Numbered from the stretch's first letter, positions 38,248 to 47,968 are shown. The stretch: DNA of 64,000 nt from CAWALV01 sp963782965 (GCA_963782965.1 CAWALV010000002.1:992001-1056000); one strand, 5' to 3'. The notes: generated by a model from the letters alone, not told the origin. A program made the numbers and translations.

Positions 38248-38339
38248 CGTGAGTGCGCCGATGGGCCGGGGAAGGGTCGCGGCGCCGTGCTGTGCACGGC
38301 GCCGCGACCCCGGCGTCCGGTTGTGGATGGCCCGAGTCT

Positions 38340-38391
38340 GCAGTTGGTGGTGCGACACGCCAGCGTGTCGCACCAACAACTGCATGATCAC
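38340..38391 (-). repeat. palindromic element, family A, right of the DUF559 gene
   Basis: Stem arms 38340-38360 and 38363-38383 (one mismatch in 21), followed by ATGATCAC at 38384-38391. This is the reverse-complement arrangement of the 37179 element, 52 bp each, so the two copies form terminal inverted repeats around a 1.2-kb cassette holding only the DUF559 gene. It overlaps the last codons of the neighbouring glycosyltransferase at 38388. Confidence 0.95.
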
Positions 38392-39503
38392 GGGGAAAGG
38401 TGCGGCGGCGGGCCAAGGTGCGGCGGCCGGCGGCCGAAACGCGGCTTGCCGCGGCCGCGGAGCATTCGGCGTTGGTGAAGCAGCCGCGGTAGCGCGGCGA
38501 AGAATGCGCGCAGCACCCGCACGCGAAGCGCCACGCGGAACTGGTGGGTCTGCGGGACGCCGCCCCCGAGCCGGCGCCGCACCGGCAGCAGCACGGTGAT
38601 CGCTGCATACCGAACGACCTCCCGCGCCACCCGCCACCACGGCGCGCACTTGGCCAGCATCCACAGCCGGTTCCGCTCGTTGTAGAACGCGAACGCCTCA
38701 GACCCGACGTCGGACGACGCCGCGTGCCGATGCCGCACGACGGCCTCCGGCACGTACCTGATGCGCCAGCCCGCCCGCCGCAACCGCCACGACAGATCCG
38801 TGTCTTCGTAGTAGAGGAAGAACGCGCCGTCGAACGAGCCGACCGCGCGCACCGCGACCGCCCGCAAAGCAGCCGCCGTCCCCGAGAACGCCGCGACGTC
38901 GTCGGCGGTCGCGTACCTGCCGTCGTCCGGCTCGCCGAAACCGCGGTCGCTTCCGTATCCGTCGCGAGCAACCAGCACGCCGGTGTTGTTGAGGCGCCCG
39001 TCGTCGGCGAACAACACCTTGCTCGTGGTCGCGGCGATCGATGCGCCGCTCGGCGCGAGCATCGGCGCGAGCAGCGCCTCGAGCCAGCCCGGCCCGACGA
39101 TGGCGTCCTGGTTGAGCAGGACGACGAAGGGCGTGGTCGCCGCCCGCACGACGTACTCCGCCGCCCCGGCGAACCCGAGGTTGCTCGCCATCGGGACCAG
39201 CCGCGCGTCGAGCGGGTGCGCCGCGACGAGACCCGCGGTGCCGTCGGTCGACGCGTTGTCGATCACCCAGGTCTCGAAGCCCGCGCCATCGGCAGCGGCC
39301 GCCTGCCCGGCGAGCGCGTCCAGGCATTCCTCGATCATCGACGCGCCGTTCCACGCGATGATCGCAACCGTTGCCAGCGGCTTCTCGCCGCCTGCCGCCA
39401 GCGGCTTCTCGCCGCCTGCCGGCAGCGGTTGTTCGCCGCGTGCCGGCGGCTCGTCAGCGGGCTGGTGGCGCGTCTCCGGGACGGCGTCGGGCGGGCGTGT
39501 CAC
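38388..39503 (-). CDS. GT2 glycosyltransferase (rhamnosyltransferase-like)
   Basis: An inverting GT-A glycosyltransferase, about 371 aa, of the WbbL/RfbF type. Seen: VAIIAWNGASMIEECLDALA, ETWVIDNASTDGT, NLGFAGAAEYVVRAA, VVLLNQDAIVGPGWLEAL (DxD-like), AVGSFDGAFFLYYEDTDLSW (conserved acceptor-site ED) and a basic C-terminus. WbbL transfers L-rhamnose to a lipid-linked GlcNAc in mycobacteria, consistent with the rml genes here, but specificity is inferred. I prefer GTG 39503, with GAGGA 7 nt upstream, over ATG 39521. The N-terminal residues contain a short repeat. Confidence 0.88.
   Translation of the reverse strand: MTRPPDAVPETRHQPADEPPARGEQPLPAGGEKPLAAGGEKPLATVAIIAWNGASMIEECLDALAGQAAAADGAGFETWVIDNASTDGTAGLVAAHPLDARLVPMASNLGFAGAAEYVVRAATTPFVVLLNQDAIVGPGWLEALLAPMLAPSGASIAATTSKVLFADDGRLNNTGVLVARDGYGSDRGFGEPDDGRYATADDVAAFSGTAAALRAVAVRAVGSFDGAFFLYYEDTDLSWRLRRAGWRIRYVPEAVVRHRHAASSDVGSEAFAFYNERNRLWMLAKCAPWWRVAREVVRYAAITVLLPVRRRLGGGVPQTHQFRVALRVRVLRAFFAALPRLLHQRRMLRGRGKPRFGRRPPHLGPPPHLSP
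39373..39444. repeat. 24-bp tandem repeat, three copies, in a glycosyltransferase 5' region
   Basis: Units at 39373, 39397 and 39421 based on GCCAGCGGCTTCTCGCCGCC; the first two are identical and the third diverged. They encode three copies of a Gly-Glu-Lys-Pro-Leu-type octapeptide in a flexible N-terminal tail, in frame (multiple of three), so copy number can change without frameshift. Confidence 0.85.
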
Positions 39504-39659
39504 GGTCTGATCCTCGTGCATCCTCTCGGTCCGGCGGAGCTCGGCGTAAGCTGCGTCACATATGCGTTCGGGTGCGGCTCGATCCGATACTGATGGAGTT
39601 CGCCTCGAATGGTGAACCTGAACATGCGACAAACAAGCGAACTCGAGGTGGGCGGCATC

Positions 39660-40790
39660 GTGGCGGCGCGGGTCCTGGTCGACGCCACTGCCGTTCCCGC
39701 CGACCGCGGTGGTCTTGGGCGCTACGTCGACGGCTTGCTCGTCGCCCTCGCCTCGCTGGAGGCCGACTTCGCGGTCATCTGCCAGCGGGTCGACGCCGAG
39801 CGCTACGGGCGCCTGCTGCCGAACGTGCAGATCGTCGCGGGGCCGGCCTCCCTCACGAACCGCACGGCGCGGCTGGCCTGGGAGCAGACCGGCTTGCCGC
39901 TCATTGCCGAGCACGTCGGCGCCAGGGTGATCCACGCGCCGAACTACTCGGTGCCGCTGCGCGCGGGTCGCCCGGTGTTGACGACGATCCACGACGCCAC
40001 CTTCTTCAGCGAGCCCGAGCTGTATCCGCCGGCGCGCGGCGCGTTCTATCGGGCCGCGATCCGCTCAGCGGTGCGCCGGGCCGGGCGTTGCATCGTGCCG
40101 TCGAAGGCGACTCGTGAAGAGCTCGTCCGACTCGTCGACGCCGACCCGACCCGTATCGACGTCGCCTACCACGGGGTCGACCACGACACGTTCCGCCCGC
40201 CCACGCCTGTGGAGATGACTCGGATCTCCGCCAGGCTCGGGCTGCGTGACCAGAAATACGTCGCGTTCCTCGGCGCGTTCGAGCCGCGCAAGAACGTCCC
40301 GAGCCTGATCCGCGGTTGGATGCAGGCGGTCTCCGACCTGGAGTCACCGCCCGCGCTGGTCATCGCCGGCGGCGCCGGCTGGGACGACGAGATCGAGGCT
40401 GCGGTCGGCGAGGTGCCCTCGCATTTGCGCGTGATCCGCCCCGGCTATCTGCGGGTCGCCGACCTCTCCGCCTTCCTCGGCGCCGCGCAGGTGGTGGCGT
40501 TCCCGAGCCACGGCGAAGGCTTCGGCCTGCCCGTGCTCGAGGCCATGGCCTGCGGTGCGGCCGTGTTGACCACGCACCGGCTTTCGCTGCCCGAGGTCGG
40601 CGGCGACGCGGTCGCCTACACCGAGCCCGACTCCGCGTCGATCGGCCGCGCGCTTTCGAGCCTGCTCGCCGACGAGCCGCGCCGCGCCGCGCTGAGCAAG
40701 GCCGCGCACGCGCGCTCGCTGGAGTTCACCTGGACGGCGAGTGCCGAGGCGCACCTCGCCGCATATGAGCGGGCGGCGGCGGGGGAGTAG
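39660..40790 (+). CDS. GT4 glycosyltransferase (mannosyltransferase-like)
   Basis: About 376 aa from GTG 39660 (GAGGTGG upstream); the frame is open to ATG 39609. N-terminal ARVLVDATAVPADRGGLGRY, then TTIHDATFFSEPELYPPARG, DVAYHGVDHDTFRPPTPVEM, KYVAFLGAFEPRKNVPSLIR, RPGYLRVADLSAFLGAAQVV, and the donor-binding FPSHGEGFGLPVLEAMACGA. These are standard for GT4 enzymes using GDP-mannose, UDP- or dTDP-sugars. Divergent from the GT2 gene; the next GT4 follows after 63 bp. Confidence 0.93.
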   Translation: MAARVLVDATAVPADRGGLGRYVDGLLVALASLEADFAVICQRVDAERYGRLLPNVQIVAGPASLTNRTARLAWEQTGLPLIAEHVGARVIHAPNYSVPLRAGRPVLTTIHDATFFSEPELYPPARGAFYRAAIRSAVRRAGRCIVPSKATREELVRLVDADPTRIDVAYHGVDHDTFRPPTPVEMTRISARLGLRDQKYVAFLGAFEPRKNVPSLIRGWMQAVSDLESPPALVIAGGAGWDDEIEAAVGEVPSHLRVIRPGYLRVADLSAFLGAAQVVAFPSHGEGFGLPVLEAMACGAAVLTTHRLSLPEVGGDAVAYTEPDSASIGRALSSLLADEPRRAALSKAAHARSLEFTWTASAEAHLAAYERAAAGE

Positions 40791-40841
40791 CGACCCGCGA
40801 GCCGGGCCGCCGACCCGCCACCCGGGCCGCCGATTCCTCAC

Positions 40842-40853
40842 TACGCTTCGCGA
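40842..40853 (+). promoter_or_regulatory. putative leaderless -10 box for the GT4 at 40854
   Basis: TACGCT at 40842-40847 ends 6 nt before GTG 40854, the same geometry as at purK. No Shine-Dalgarno sequence is present, so the mRNA may start at the GTG. Confidence 0.45.
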
Positions 40854-42017
40854 GTGGCTTCCGGCATCCGCGTGCTGCACCTGACGTCGTCCTTCCCTCG
40901 GCATGAGGCCGACCATGTCGCGCCTTTCCTGCTCGACCTCATGCACGCCCAGCAGCAGGCCGGTCTGGACGTCGCGGTGCTGGCGCCGCACGCCGCGGGG
41001 CTGCCGCTCCTCGAGTCGATGGGCGGGGTTGCGGTGCACCGGTTCCGGTACGGCCCGGACCGGCTCGAGCAGCTCGCCTACCAGGGCGGCCTGCTGACGA
41101 GTTCGCGCCGGCCGGCGGGCGCGCTGCTACCCGCGTACTTCGCTGCCTTCGCCCGAGCGGCCGAGCGGTTGACGAGGGAACTGGAGCCCGACGTCGTCCA
41201 TGCGCATTGGTGGCTGCCCGCCGGCTGGTGCGCTTTGCGGGTGCAGCGGCGGGTCGGGGTGCCGCTGGTGGTGACCGTGCACGGCTCGGACGCCCACCTC
41301 TTGAAGTACCGGCCGTTGCGCTCCCCGGCCAGGCACGTGCTGCGCCGCGCCTCGCTGGTGGCGACGGTCTCCGACGACCTGCGCCGGCAGGTGGAGAGGT
41401 TGGCGCCGGAGCTGCGCCCGGTCGTCCTGCGCATGCCGGTGGACGTCGGCGGGTCGGCGTCCACCCGGGTACCGATGCCGCCCGCACCTCCGGTGCGGTT
41501 GCTCGCCGCGGGCCGGTTGGTGCCGGAGAAGGGCTTCGACGTCCTGATCGAGGCGGTCCGGATCGCGGTTGCCGGCGGCCTGGACCTGCAGCTCGAGGTC
41601 GTCGGCTCGGGGCCGGAGCGTGCCCGGCTCGTCGCGGCGGCGTCCGAGTTGGGCACGCGAGTGCGGTTCACCCCCGCTGTGCCGCATGCCGACCTGATGC
41701 GGCGGCTGGACGGCGTGCATGCGCTGGTCGCTCCCTCGCGGCGCGAGGGATTGGGTCTGGTGGCGCTGGAGGCGCTCGGGCGCGGGCGGCCGGTCGTCGC
41801 GAGCAGCGTCGGTGGGCTCCCCGAGGCTGTGGATAACGGGGACGACGGGGTGCTGGTGCCGCCCGGAAACGCCCTCGCCCTCGCCGAGGCGCTGGCCCGG
41901 TTGCCCCTACCGCCACCTGCGGGTTTGTCGCTCGTTAAACATTCCGCGGCGGAAGTTGGGAGAACTCACAGGTCGGCTTATGCCTCCCTTGGGACACGGG
42001 TGCCGATAGAACGCTAA
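40854..42017 (+). CDS. GT4 glycosyltransferase
   Basis: 387 aa, intact. RVLHLTSSFPRHEADHVAPF at the N-terminus, PDVVHAHWWLPAGW, LVVTVHGSDAHLLKYRPLRS, a central LLAAGRLVPEKGFDVLIEAV with LEVVGSGPERARLVAAASEL, and the nucleotide-sugar site VAPSRREGLGLVALEALGRG plus VVASSVGGLPEAV. These are the PimB/PimC-like GT4 signatures; the donor is unknown. GTG start with a leaderless -10 box. The last 20 residues (from about SLVKHSAAEVG) do not resemble the family and may extend past the original end. Confidence 0.92.
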   Translation: MASGIRVLHLTSSFPRHEADHVAPFLLDLMHAQQQAGLDVAVLAPHAAGLPLLESMGGVAVHRFRYGPDRLEQLAYQGGLLTSSRRPAGALLPAYFAAFARAAERLTRELEPDVVHAHWWLPAGWCALRVQRRVGVPLVVTVHGSDAHLLKYRPLRSPARHVLRRASLVATVSDDLRRQVERLAPELRPVVLRMPVDVGGSASTRVPMPPAPPVRLLAAGRLVPEKGFDVLIEAVRIAVAGGLDLQLEVVGSGPERARLVAAASELGTRVRFTPAVPHADLMRRLDGVHALVAPSRREGLGLVALEALGRGRPVVASSVGGLPEAVDNGDDGVLVPPGNALALAEALARLPLPPPAGLSLVKHSAAEVGRTHRSAYASLGTRVPIER

Positions 42018-42227
42018 GTTACGGCACGACCATTCCGGACGAATGTCCGGGTTGGCGACTCAACCACGACACGACGCAAGTCGTGGGTGGGGGCGTCTGG
42101 CAAGGCCACCAGCATTGCGTGTAATGTCCGGTCCGGATCAGCGCGACAGATTCGGCGGGGCTGAACAGGCTGTGTCCTGGGGCTGTTAGGCCACCTCGCC
42201 ACTACCACTAGCCTGATGGAGGCAAGA
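42018..42227 (+). other. leader region of the first CWB2 gene
   Basis: A 210-bp noncoding stretch. It holds an inverted pair around 42033-42053 (ATTCCGGAC and GTCCGG) and a further AATGTCCGG at 42122, plus GGAGG at 42218-42222, 5 nt before the GTG. I recognise no known riboswitch. It may carry operator sites; this is not proven. Confidence 0.35.
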
Positions 42228-44183
42228 GTGACAACAGCAACCAGACGGTTGCGCCGAGCCAGCGTCGCTGGTTTCGCAGCATTCGTAACGGCGGGAGGCG
42301 TGGTCCTCGGCAGCGCGGGCGGTAGCGCGTTCGCGTTTGTGGCCGCAGACGACGTGACCGTGGCGGCCGGCTCCGCATCAACGCTGACGGTCGGTGCGTC
42401 GAGCCAGACGCTGCCCGACCTGACCGTGACGTTCCCGGCGAACTCCAGTGCTCATGAGTTCAGCAACGGCGAACAGCTCGTCTTCACGCTAGACAGTGAC
42501 GGCTCCACCGCCGTGAACGACACGTCGTCCAACACCCTCAACACGGCGTCGTTCTCCGGGACTCCGACCGTGACGGGTACCAACGGCGGTACGGCTGCTG
42601 CGGCGCTGACCAGTGTGAACGGCACCAACGACGCCTTCACGGTTACGTTCACGTCGTCGGCTGCCGAGAACTCGACCGCCACCGCCTTCACGATCAGCGG
42701 GCTCAAGGTCAACCTCGGTGCCGCGGTTGGCGTCGGCCAGAACATCTTGATCGACGCCTCGGTGAACGCCGGCAGTGCTCTTAACATCTTCGACAACGGC
42801 AGCGGCACCGGTGGGCAGACCAGCGAGTCCGCCACCGTCGGTACCATCCCGCAGGTCGCTCTCACAACCGCGAGCGTGCCCGTCGCCGCGCCTGGCGCGA
42901 CCGGTGTCGCCCTCGGCACGATCTCGATCAAGGACGTCGCGGGTTCGTCGATCAGCAACGGCGACACGCTGACCCTGACCTTGACGAACGGCACCTGGAC
43001 GACCGCGCCCACCGCGAGTGGGACCCCGGGCGTCAACTCGATCACCATCGCAACCGCGACGACTCTGACGTTCGTGGCGAGTGCGGACTCGGCCGCCGGC
43101 AACACCATTACGTTGTCCGGTGCGAAGATCACTCTCGGCGGTCCCGGTCCCGTCAAGGCGACCCTCACCAACTCGAGTGCGTTCGGCCTGAACCCGTCCG
43201 CGAAGCTGGCCGTCGCCGTTAGCACGAGCCGCATCGGCGGTGCTGACCGGTACGGCACGGGTTCGCTGGTCTACAACGACGCCGGGTACGGCGGCACGTC
43301 CGTCATCCTGACATCTGGCACGAACTTCCCGGACGCTCTGTCGGGGCAGTACCTTGCCGCAGCCCTGTCGAACGGCGGTCCGAGCGTCGGTATCTTGTCG
43401 ACTGACCCGAACAACCTGTCGACTCAGACGCGGACCCAGCTGGTCAGCTCCACCAACAACATCGACACTGTGTACATCCTCGGTGGGACCGCGGCCGTCA
43501 GCCAGGCAGTGGCCGACCAAGTCGCAGCCCTTCACGTCGGGAACGTGCCGACAGCCGCGAACCTGAACGTCGTCCGCATCTCGGGCGCCGACCGGTACGC
43601 GACGAACGCCGCAGCCGACCTTTACCTGGGTGCGGTCAGCGGAAGTGGGCACGCGTACCTCGCAACGGGTACCAAGTTCGCAGACGCACTGTCGATCGGC
43701 CCTGCGGTCTACAACAGTGGTGACCCGCTGGTCCTGACCGATACCGCCTCGCTGGTGGCATCGGCGCAGTCGACGCTGCAGAGCCTGGGCATCACCAGTG
43801 TCACCATCGTCGGTGGCACGGCAGCGGTGTCCGACAATGTGGCGACGCAGTTGGCCAACATGGGCATCACGGTCGACCGGCTCGCGGGTGCAGACCGCAC
43901 CGCGACTTCGGCGGCCGTTGCCCAGTACGAGAAGACGAACCTCGGTTTCGACTTCAACAACGTGTACATCGCTCGCGGTGACAACTTCGCCGACGCGCTC
44001 GTTGCCGGGCCGGACGCGGGGATGAACGATGAGCCGATCCTGCTCACCGCAGACCCGAACACGCTGGGCTCCGGCATCCCGTCGGTACTCGGTGGTGGCG
44101 GTACGTCGAGCCTGACCGTGCTGGGCCTGACCGGTGCCGTGAGCATCGCGACGGTCAACGCGGCGGCCGCGTCGATCGGGTAG
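42228..44183 (+). CDS. secreted surface protein with three CWB2 repeats
   Basis: About 651 aa. I chose GTG 42228 because GGAGG lies 5 nt upstream; ATG 42216 would lie before that site. A signal peptide (about 1-37) ends near SAGGSAFA. Residues 40-325 are two Ser/Thr/Ala-rich beta domains (SAAENSTATAFTISGLKVNL, GVALGTISIKDVAGSSISNG). Three cell-wall-binding repeat 2 units follow: RIGGADRYGTGSLVYNDAGY, RISGADRYATNAAADLYLGA and RLAGADRTATSAAVAQYEKT, each with a VYILGGTAAVS-type strand. In clostridia CWB2 repeats bind anionic wall polymer. A strong terminator follows. Confidence 0.93.
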   Translation: MTTATRRLRRASVAGFAAFVTAGGVVLGSAGGSAFAFVAADDVTVAAGSASTLTVGASSQTLPDLTVTFPANSSAHEFSNGEQLVFTLDSDGSTAVNDTSSNTLNTASFSGTPTVTGTNGGTAAAALTSVNGTNDAFTVTFTSSAAENSTATAFTISGLKVNLGAAVGVGQNILIDASVNAGSALNIFDNGSGTGGQTSESATVGTIPQVALTTASVPVAAPGATGVALGTISIKDVAGSSISNGDTLTLTLTNGTWTTAPTASGTPGVNSITIATATTLTFVASADSAAGNTITLSGAKITLGGPGPVKATLTNSSAFGLNPSAKLAVAVSTSRIGGADRYGTGSLVYNDAGYGGTSVILTSGTNFPDALSGQYLAAALSNGGPSVGILSTDPNNLSTQTRTQLVSSTNNIDTVYILGGTAAVSQAVADQVAALHVGNVPTAANLNVVRISGADRYATNAAADLYLGAVSGSGHAYLATGTKFADALSIGPAVYNSGDPLVLTDTASLVASAQSTLQSLGITSVTIVGGTAAVSDNVATQLANMGITVDRLAGADRTATSAAVAQYEKTNLGFDFNNVYIARGDNFADALVAGPDAGMNDEPILLTADPNTLGSGIPSVLGGGGTSSLTVLGLTGAVSIATVNAAAASIG

Positions 44184-44200
44184 TAACGCACCACGCTCGA

Positions 44201-44241
44201 AACGGTGGGCCGGGGCTTTGCCCCGGCCCACCGTTGTTTTT
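44201..44241 (+). terminator. rho-independent terminator after the first CWB2 gene
   Basis: A perfect 16-bp stem: arms 44201-44216 (AACGGTGGGCCGGGGC) and 44220-44235, loop TTT, followed by GTTTTT. This is the only classical terminator with a T-run I see in the window, and it implies the second CWB2 gene has its own promoter. Confidence 0.96.
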
Positions 44242-44325
44242 GCACAGCGCTCGCGCGCAACCGATCGAGCGGCAGCGGCGTCCTATAGGGTGCCGAACAG
44301 CGGCGCTTAGTCAGGGGGCACGGCG

Positions 44326-46317
44326 ATGAACAACCGGGCGCGTTATGCGGCCCTTCTGGTGGCGACGGGCATGGGCGTGGCCTCGGTTGCGGTCCTGCCA
44401 CAAGCGCCCGCGTGGGCATTTCCCGATCCTGGCGTCGCCTCGGTTCCAGCGGTTTCCGAGGTTCCGCTCGCTTCGGCGACCGCGAGTCAACCCTTGAACA
44501 GCGTCAAGGTGGCCTTTGCCGACAGCAGCAGCTCGCACGTCTGGGCCGCTGGCGACAAGATCACCTTCCAGCTATGGGATGCCGCGACGGGTGCGGCGCT
44601 CTCGCAGACCCCGACGAACGTCTTCGAAAGTGCGAGCTTTTCCGCGCTGCCGAGCGTGAGCGCCACCAACGGCGTCAACGCCACCTACTACAGCGTCGCG
44701 CTCGCAAAAGGCGCGACGTCGTCGGTCAACGACGAGTTCGTGCTGACCTTCCTCAAGGCAGCGCCGCAAGACGCCAACACCACCACGTTCACCATTTCCG
44801 GGCTGAAGACGACTCTCGGCTCCCGCATTCCGGCCGGTCACCACATCCAACTTCGCCTCACCGCCAGCAACGGAACACCCTTCACCGGCAGCTCGGCCGT
44901 TGCCACGGCCGCGGCCGGCATCATTCCCGCGGGGTCGCTGAGCACGTCCGGGGTCGTGACCGCTGCACCAAGCACTGCCGGCGTCGGTCTCGGCACGCTG
45001 ACGTTCAAAGACGTGACCGGGGGCGCGGTGAACGCCGGCGACGAGATCGACCTGACGCTGACCGCCGGCTCCTTCAGTGCGCCGGGTACGTCGACCGGCG
45101 CTCTGTTCGCCGGCACTCCGACCGTCATCACGGTCAACCGGGGCAGCGACACCCTGAAGATGACGGCGGCCAAGACGTCGTCCGTCAACGACCTGCTGCG
45201 CGTCGGCGGCGCGAAGATCACGATGCCGGCGGGCGCGGCTGAGGTGTTCCTCGTGGCGAACGACAAGACCACGGCGACCGTTGTCGGCGCTGCCGGTGTC
45301 GCGACGGTCGTTAAGCAGGCACGCGTGGGCGGCGTAGACCGCTACGCGACCGCGAGCCAACTGTACGAATCCGCTTTCGCGTTGAGCAGTGTGGCGGTGC
45401 TGGTGTCTGGGACCAACTATCCCGATGCGCTTTCCGCCGTGTACCTCGCCCGAGGTCTCGGTACGGGGGTGCTCACGACCGATCCGAACAACTTGCCCGC
45501 CGCGACCAGGAACGAGTTGGTTGCGCACGCCATCAACACGGTCTACATCGTGGGCGGGACCAGCGCGGTCAGCGCGAACGTGGCCGCGCAGGTGGGCAAC
45601 CTGCACGTCGGCAACAACAGCAGCGCGCCGAAGATCGCCGTCGCCCGGATCGCCGGCGGCGACCGTTACGCCACGAACCAACTCGTCGACAGCCAAGCCG
45701 CGCGTAGTGGCAGCACCACAGCCATCGTCGCGACGGGTCAGAACTTCGCCGACGCGCTGGCGGTCGGGCCGGCTGTCTATGTGACCGGCGACCCGTTGAT
45801 CCTGACCGATCCGCTGCAGCTGTCTGCAGCCGCGAAGTCGACCATCTCGACGCTTCGCATCACGCATGTGGTCATCGTCGGTGGCACGAGCGCGGTCTCG
45901 TCGGCAGTCGAGTCGCAGCTCGGCGCGGCCGGGGCGACGGTCGACTACCGGATCGCCGGTGCGGACCGCACTCAGACGGCGGCTGCAGTTGCGCAATGGG
46001 AGACGAGTGGTCTGCCCGGTGTGAACATCTACACGGCACTGCCCGGGCTCAACTTCGGAGGTACCGGCACGGTGAACATCGCGCGCGGTGATTCCTTCGC
46101 CGATGCGCTCGCCGCAGGATCGGTCGCCGGGAAAGTCGCCGACGTGCTGGTGCTGACGGCAGACCCCACGACGCTCGGCGCCGGCATACCCAGCTACCTC
46201 AGTGGCCGCGCCGGCGCGACGTCGACGCTGCGCGCGATCGGCGGCGCCGGCGCGCTCTACAGCACCACGATGACAGCGGCGGCGCTGGCGCTCAGTCAGC
46301 CGCTCGTGCTGCCCTGA
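44326..46317 (+). CDS. secreted surface protein with three CWB2 repeats
   Basis: 663 aa, ATG 44326 with AGGGGGC upstream. Signal peptide about residues 1-31 (ALLVATGMGVASVAVLPQAP, cut near AWA). The N-terminal half has the same two beta domains as the first paralogue (TTTFTISGLKTTLGSRIPAG, GVGLGTLTFKDVTGGAVNAG). CWB2 units: RVGGVDRYATASQLYESAFA, RIAGGDRYATNQLVDSQAAR and RIAGADRTQTAAAVAQWETS, with VYIVGGTSAVS and VVIVGGTSAVS. Intact. Probably arose by tandem duplication. Confidence 0.93.
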   Translation: MNNRARYAALLVATGMGVASVAVLPQAPAWAFPDPGVASVPAVSEVPLASATASQPLNSVKVAFADSSSSHVWAAGDKITFQLWDAATGAALSQTPTNVFESASFSALPSVSATNGVNATYYSVALAKGATSSVNDEFVLTFLKAAPQDANTTTFTISGLKTTLGSRIPAGHHIQLRLTASNGTPFTGSSAVATAAAGIIPAGSLSTSGVVTAAPSTAGVGLGTLTFKDVTGGAVNAGDEIDLTLTAGSFSAPGTSTGALFAGTPTVITVNRGSDTLKMTAAKTSSVNDLLRVGGAKITMPAGAAEVFLVANDKTTATVVGAAGVATVVKQARVGGVDRYATASQLYESAFALSSVAVLVSGTNYPDALSAVYLARGLGTGVLTTDPNNLPAATRNELVAHAINTVYIVGGTSAVSANVAAQVGNLHVGNNSSAPKIAVARIAGGDRYATNQLVDSQAARSGSTTAIVATGQNFADALAVGPAVYVTGDPLILTDPLQLSAAAKSTISTLRITHVVIVGGTSAVSSAVESQLGAAGATVDYRIAGADRTQTAAAVAQWETSGLPGVNIYTALPGLNFGGTGTVNIARGDSFADALAAGSVAGKVADVLVLTADPTTLGAGIPSYLSGRAGATSTLRAIGGAGALYSTTMTAAALALSQPLVLP

Positions 46318-46420
46318 GCGGGCTCGTGGGCGCCGCAGCGGGCACCGCAGCATGCTCGGTCAGTCGTCGTCGGTTGGAGGCTAGAGTGCGGTCGTCGGAA
46401 CCCCGATCGAGGGAGATGGC

Positions 46421-47846
46421 TTGAGCAGCGCGCGTAGGCGAGCTTTCGCCGCCCTGGCCGCCGTGGCCGCTTCTGCCCTCGCGCTTTCGGCGGCGGTTTC
46501 GCTGGCGCGCCCGGCGTTAGCAGCCGGCGGTTTCGGCATTGCGGAGAACCTGATCGCCGTTGCCGGCCCGGGTCAGCAAGGCGTTCAGCTGAATGCGCTC
46601 GTCATCAGCAGCACCAGCGACGGCGCGATCGGGTCCAGCGACAAGCTCACCCTCACCTTGGCCGCGGGCACCTGGGCGAGTACACCGATGGCTACGGGGA
46701 GCCCGACGATCGGCACGATCACCGGGGTAGGGACGTCAACTCTGACCTTCAAGGCGTTGTCGAACTCGCAGGCCGCCACGCCGTTGACGCTGACCGGCGC
46801 TGCGATCGACGTGCCGTCGGCTTCCGGCCCGGTCGAACTCGACCTGACCGATGGCAGCGCAACCGCAGCCACCTTCGTCGCGGCTGTCGTGGCGACCGGG
46901 CGGCTCTTCGGTGCCGACAGGTACGCAACCGCAGCGGCGCTGTTCGACGCCGGGTTCGGGCAGACCCCGAACCTCGTGTTGACCTCGGGCGTCAACTACC
47001 CCGACGCGTTGTCGGCCGCCTACCTCGCGCGGCAACTCTCGACCGGCGTGCTGACCACCGACCCGAATACGCTGCCGCCGGTCGTCGCGCAGGAGATCGC
47101 ATCGCACGGCGTGCAGAACGTCTACGTCGTCGGTGGGACGGCCTCCGTCAGCCCGAAGATCGTCGCCCAGCTCACGGCCATGGCCGTGGGGGTGGTTCGC
47201 ATCGGCGGCGCCGACCGCTACGACACCAACGAAAAGGTCGACCTCTACCAAAGCCAGTTCAACCCGACGGTCGTGATCGCCACCGGCGAGTCGTTCGCCG
47301 ACGCATTGGCTGCCGGCCCGGCGCTGTACGCCACGGGTTACCCCCTGGTGCTGACCCCGAGCGCCGGCCTCACGCCGGCCGCGAAGTCGACCCTGACCGC
47401 ACTCGGGGCCACCCACGCGATCATCCTTGGCGGCACCGCCGCGGTATCGGCCCAGGTCGAGAGCCAGCTGACCACGATCGGCATCCACGTCGACCAGCGG
47501 CTCGCCGGCGCCGACCGGACAGCTACCGCGGCCGCGATCGCCACCTGGGAGACCACGGGCATCGCGGCGGCCGGCCCCTACTCCGGGCTCGACGTCGCTC
47601 GGCTTCGGCGTCGGCACGATCCAGGTCATGCGAGGAGACTCCTACGCCGACGGGCTCGCCGCCGGCCCGGTCGCCGGGGTGTTGAAGCGTCCGCTGCTGC
47701 TCACCGGCACCCCGAACTCACTCGGCCCGGGCGCGCCGACGTTCCTCGCGAAGCACGCGATCTTCACCGACATGATCGAGGCGGTGGGCGGCAGCAAGGC
47801 GGTCAGTGACGCCACGCTTGCCGCCGCCGTCCAAGCGCTCGGCTGA
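46421..47846 (+). pseudogene. secreted CWB2 surface protein, one frameshift
   Basis: The third paralogue, shorter (about 474 aa) because it lacks the first N-terminal beta domain. TTG start at 46421 with GAGGGAGA upstream. Signal peptide about 1-35 (AAVSLARPALAA). One beta domain (GVQLNALVISSTSDGAIGSS), then RLFGADRYATAAALFDAGFG, RIGGADRYDTNEKVDLYQSQ and RLAGADRTATAAAIATWETT. A missing or extra base near 47595 separates this from the normal end MRGDSYADGLAAGPVAGVLK ... VSDATLAAAVQALG. One indel; probably a functional gene with a sequence error. Confidence 0.88.
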
Positions 47847-47968
47847 CCGAACGGCTCGATCGCGCTCGCCTTCGCTTCGCCCGCGCCATGCCGGTGGCGC
47901 AGGCGGGCGGTTTCGCTGTGGAGAACTGTCCAACATCCGCACGGCAGGTAGAACAATGGAGCCGTGTC

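Noticed and set aside
42018..42227. Riboswitch upstream of a cell-wall gene (such as a c-di-AMP type)
   Set aside because: None of the conserved core elements of that class could be found; only short repeats of AATGTCCGG.
42489..46353. Long minus-strand frames across the CWB2 genes
   Set aside because: Arg/Asp/Gly-rich shadows of the CWB2 repeats; no start signals or domains.
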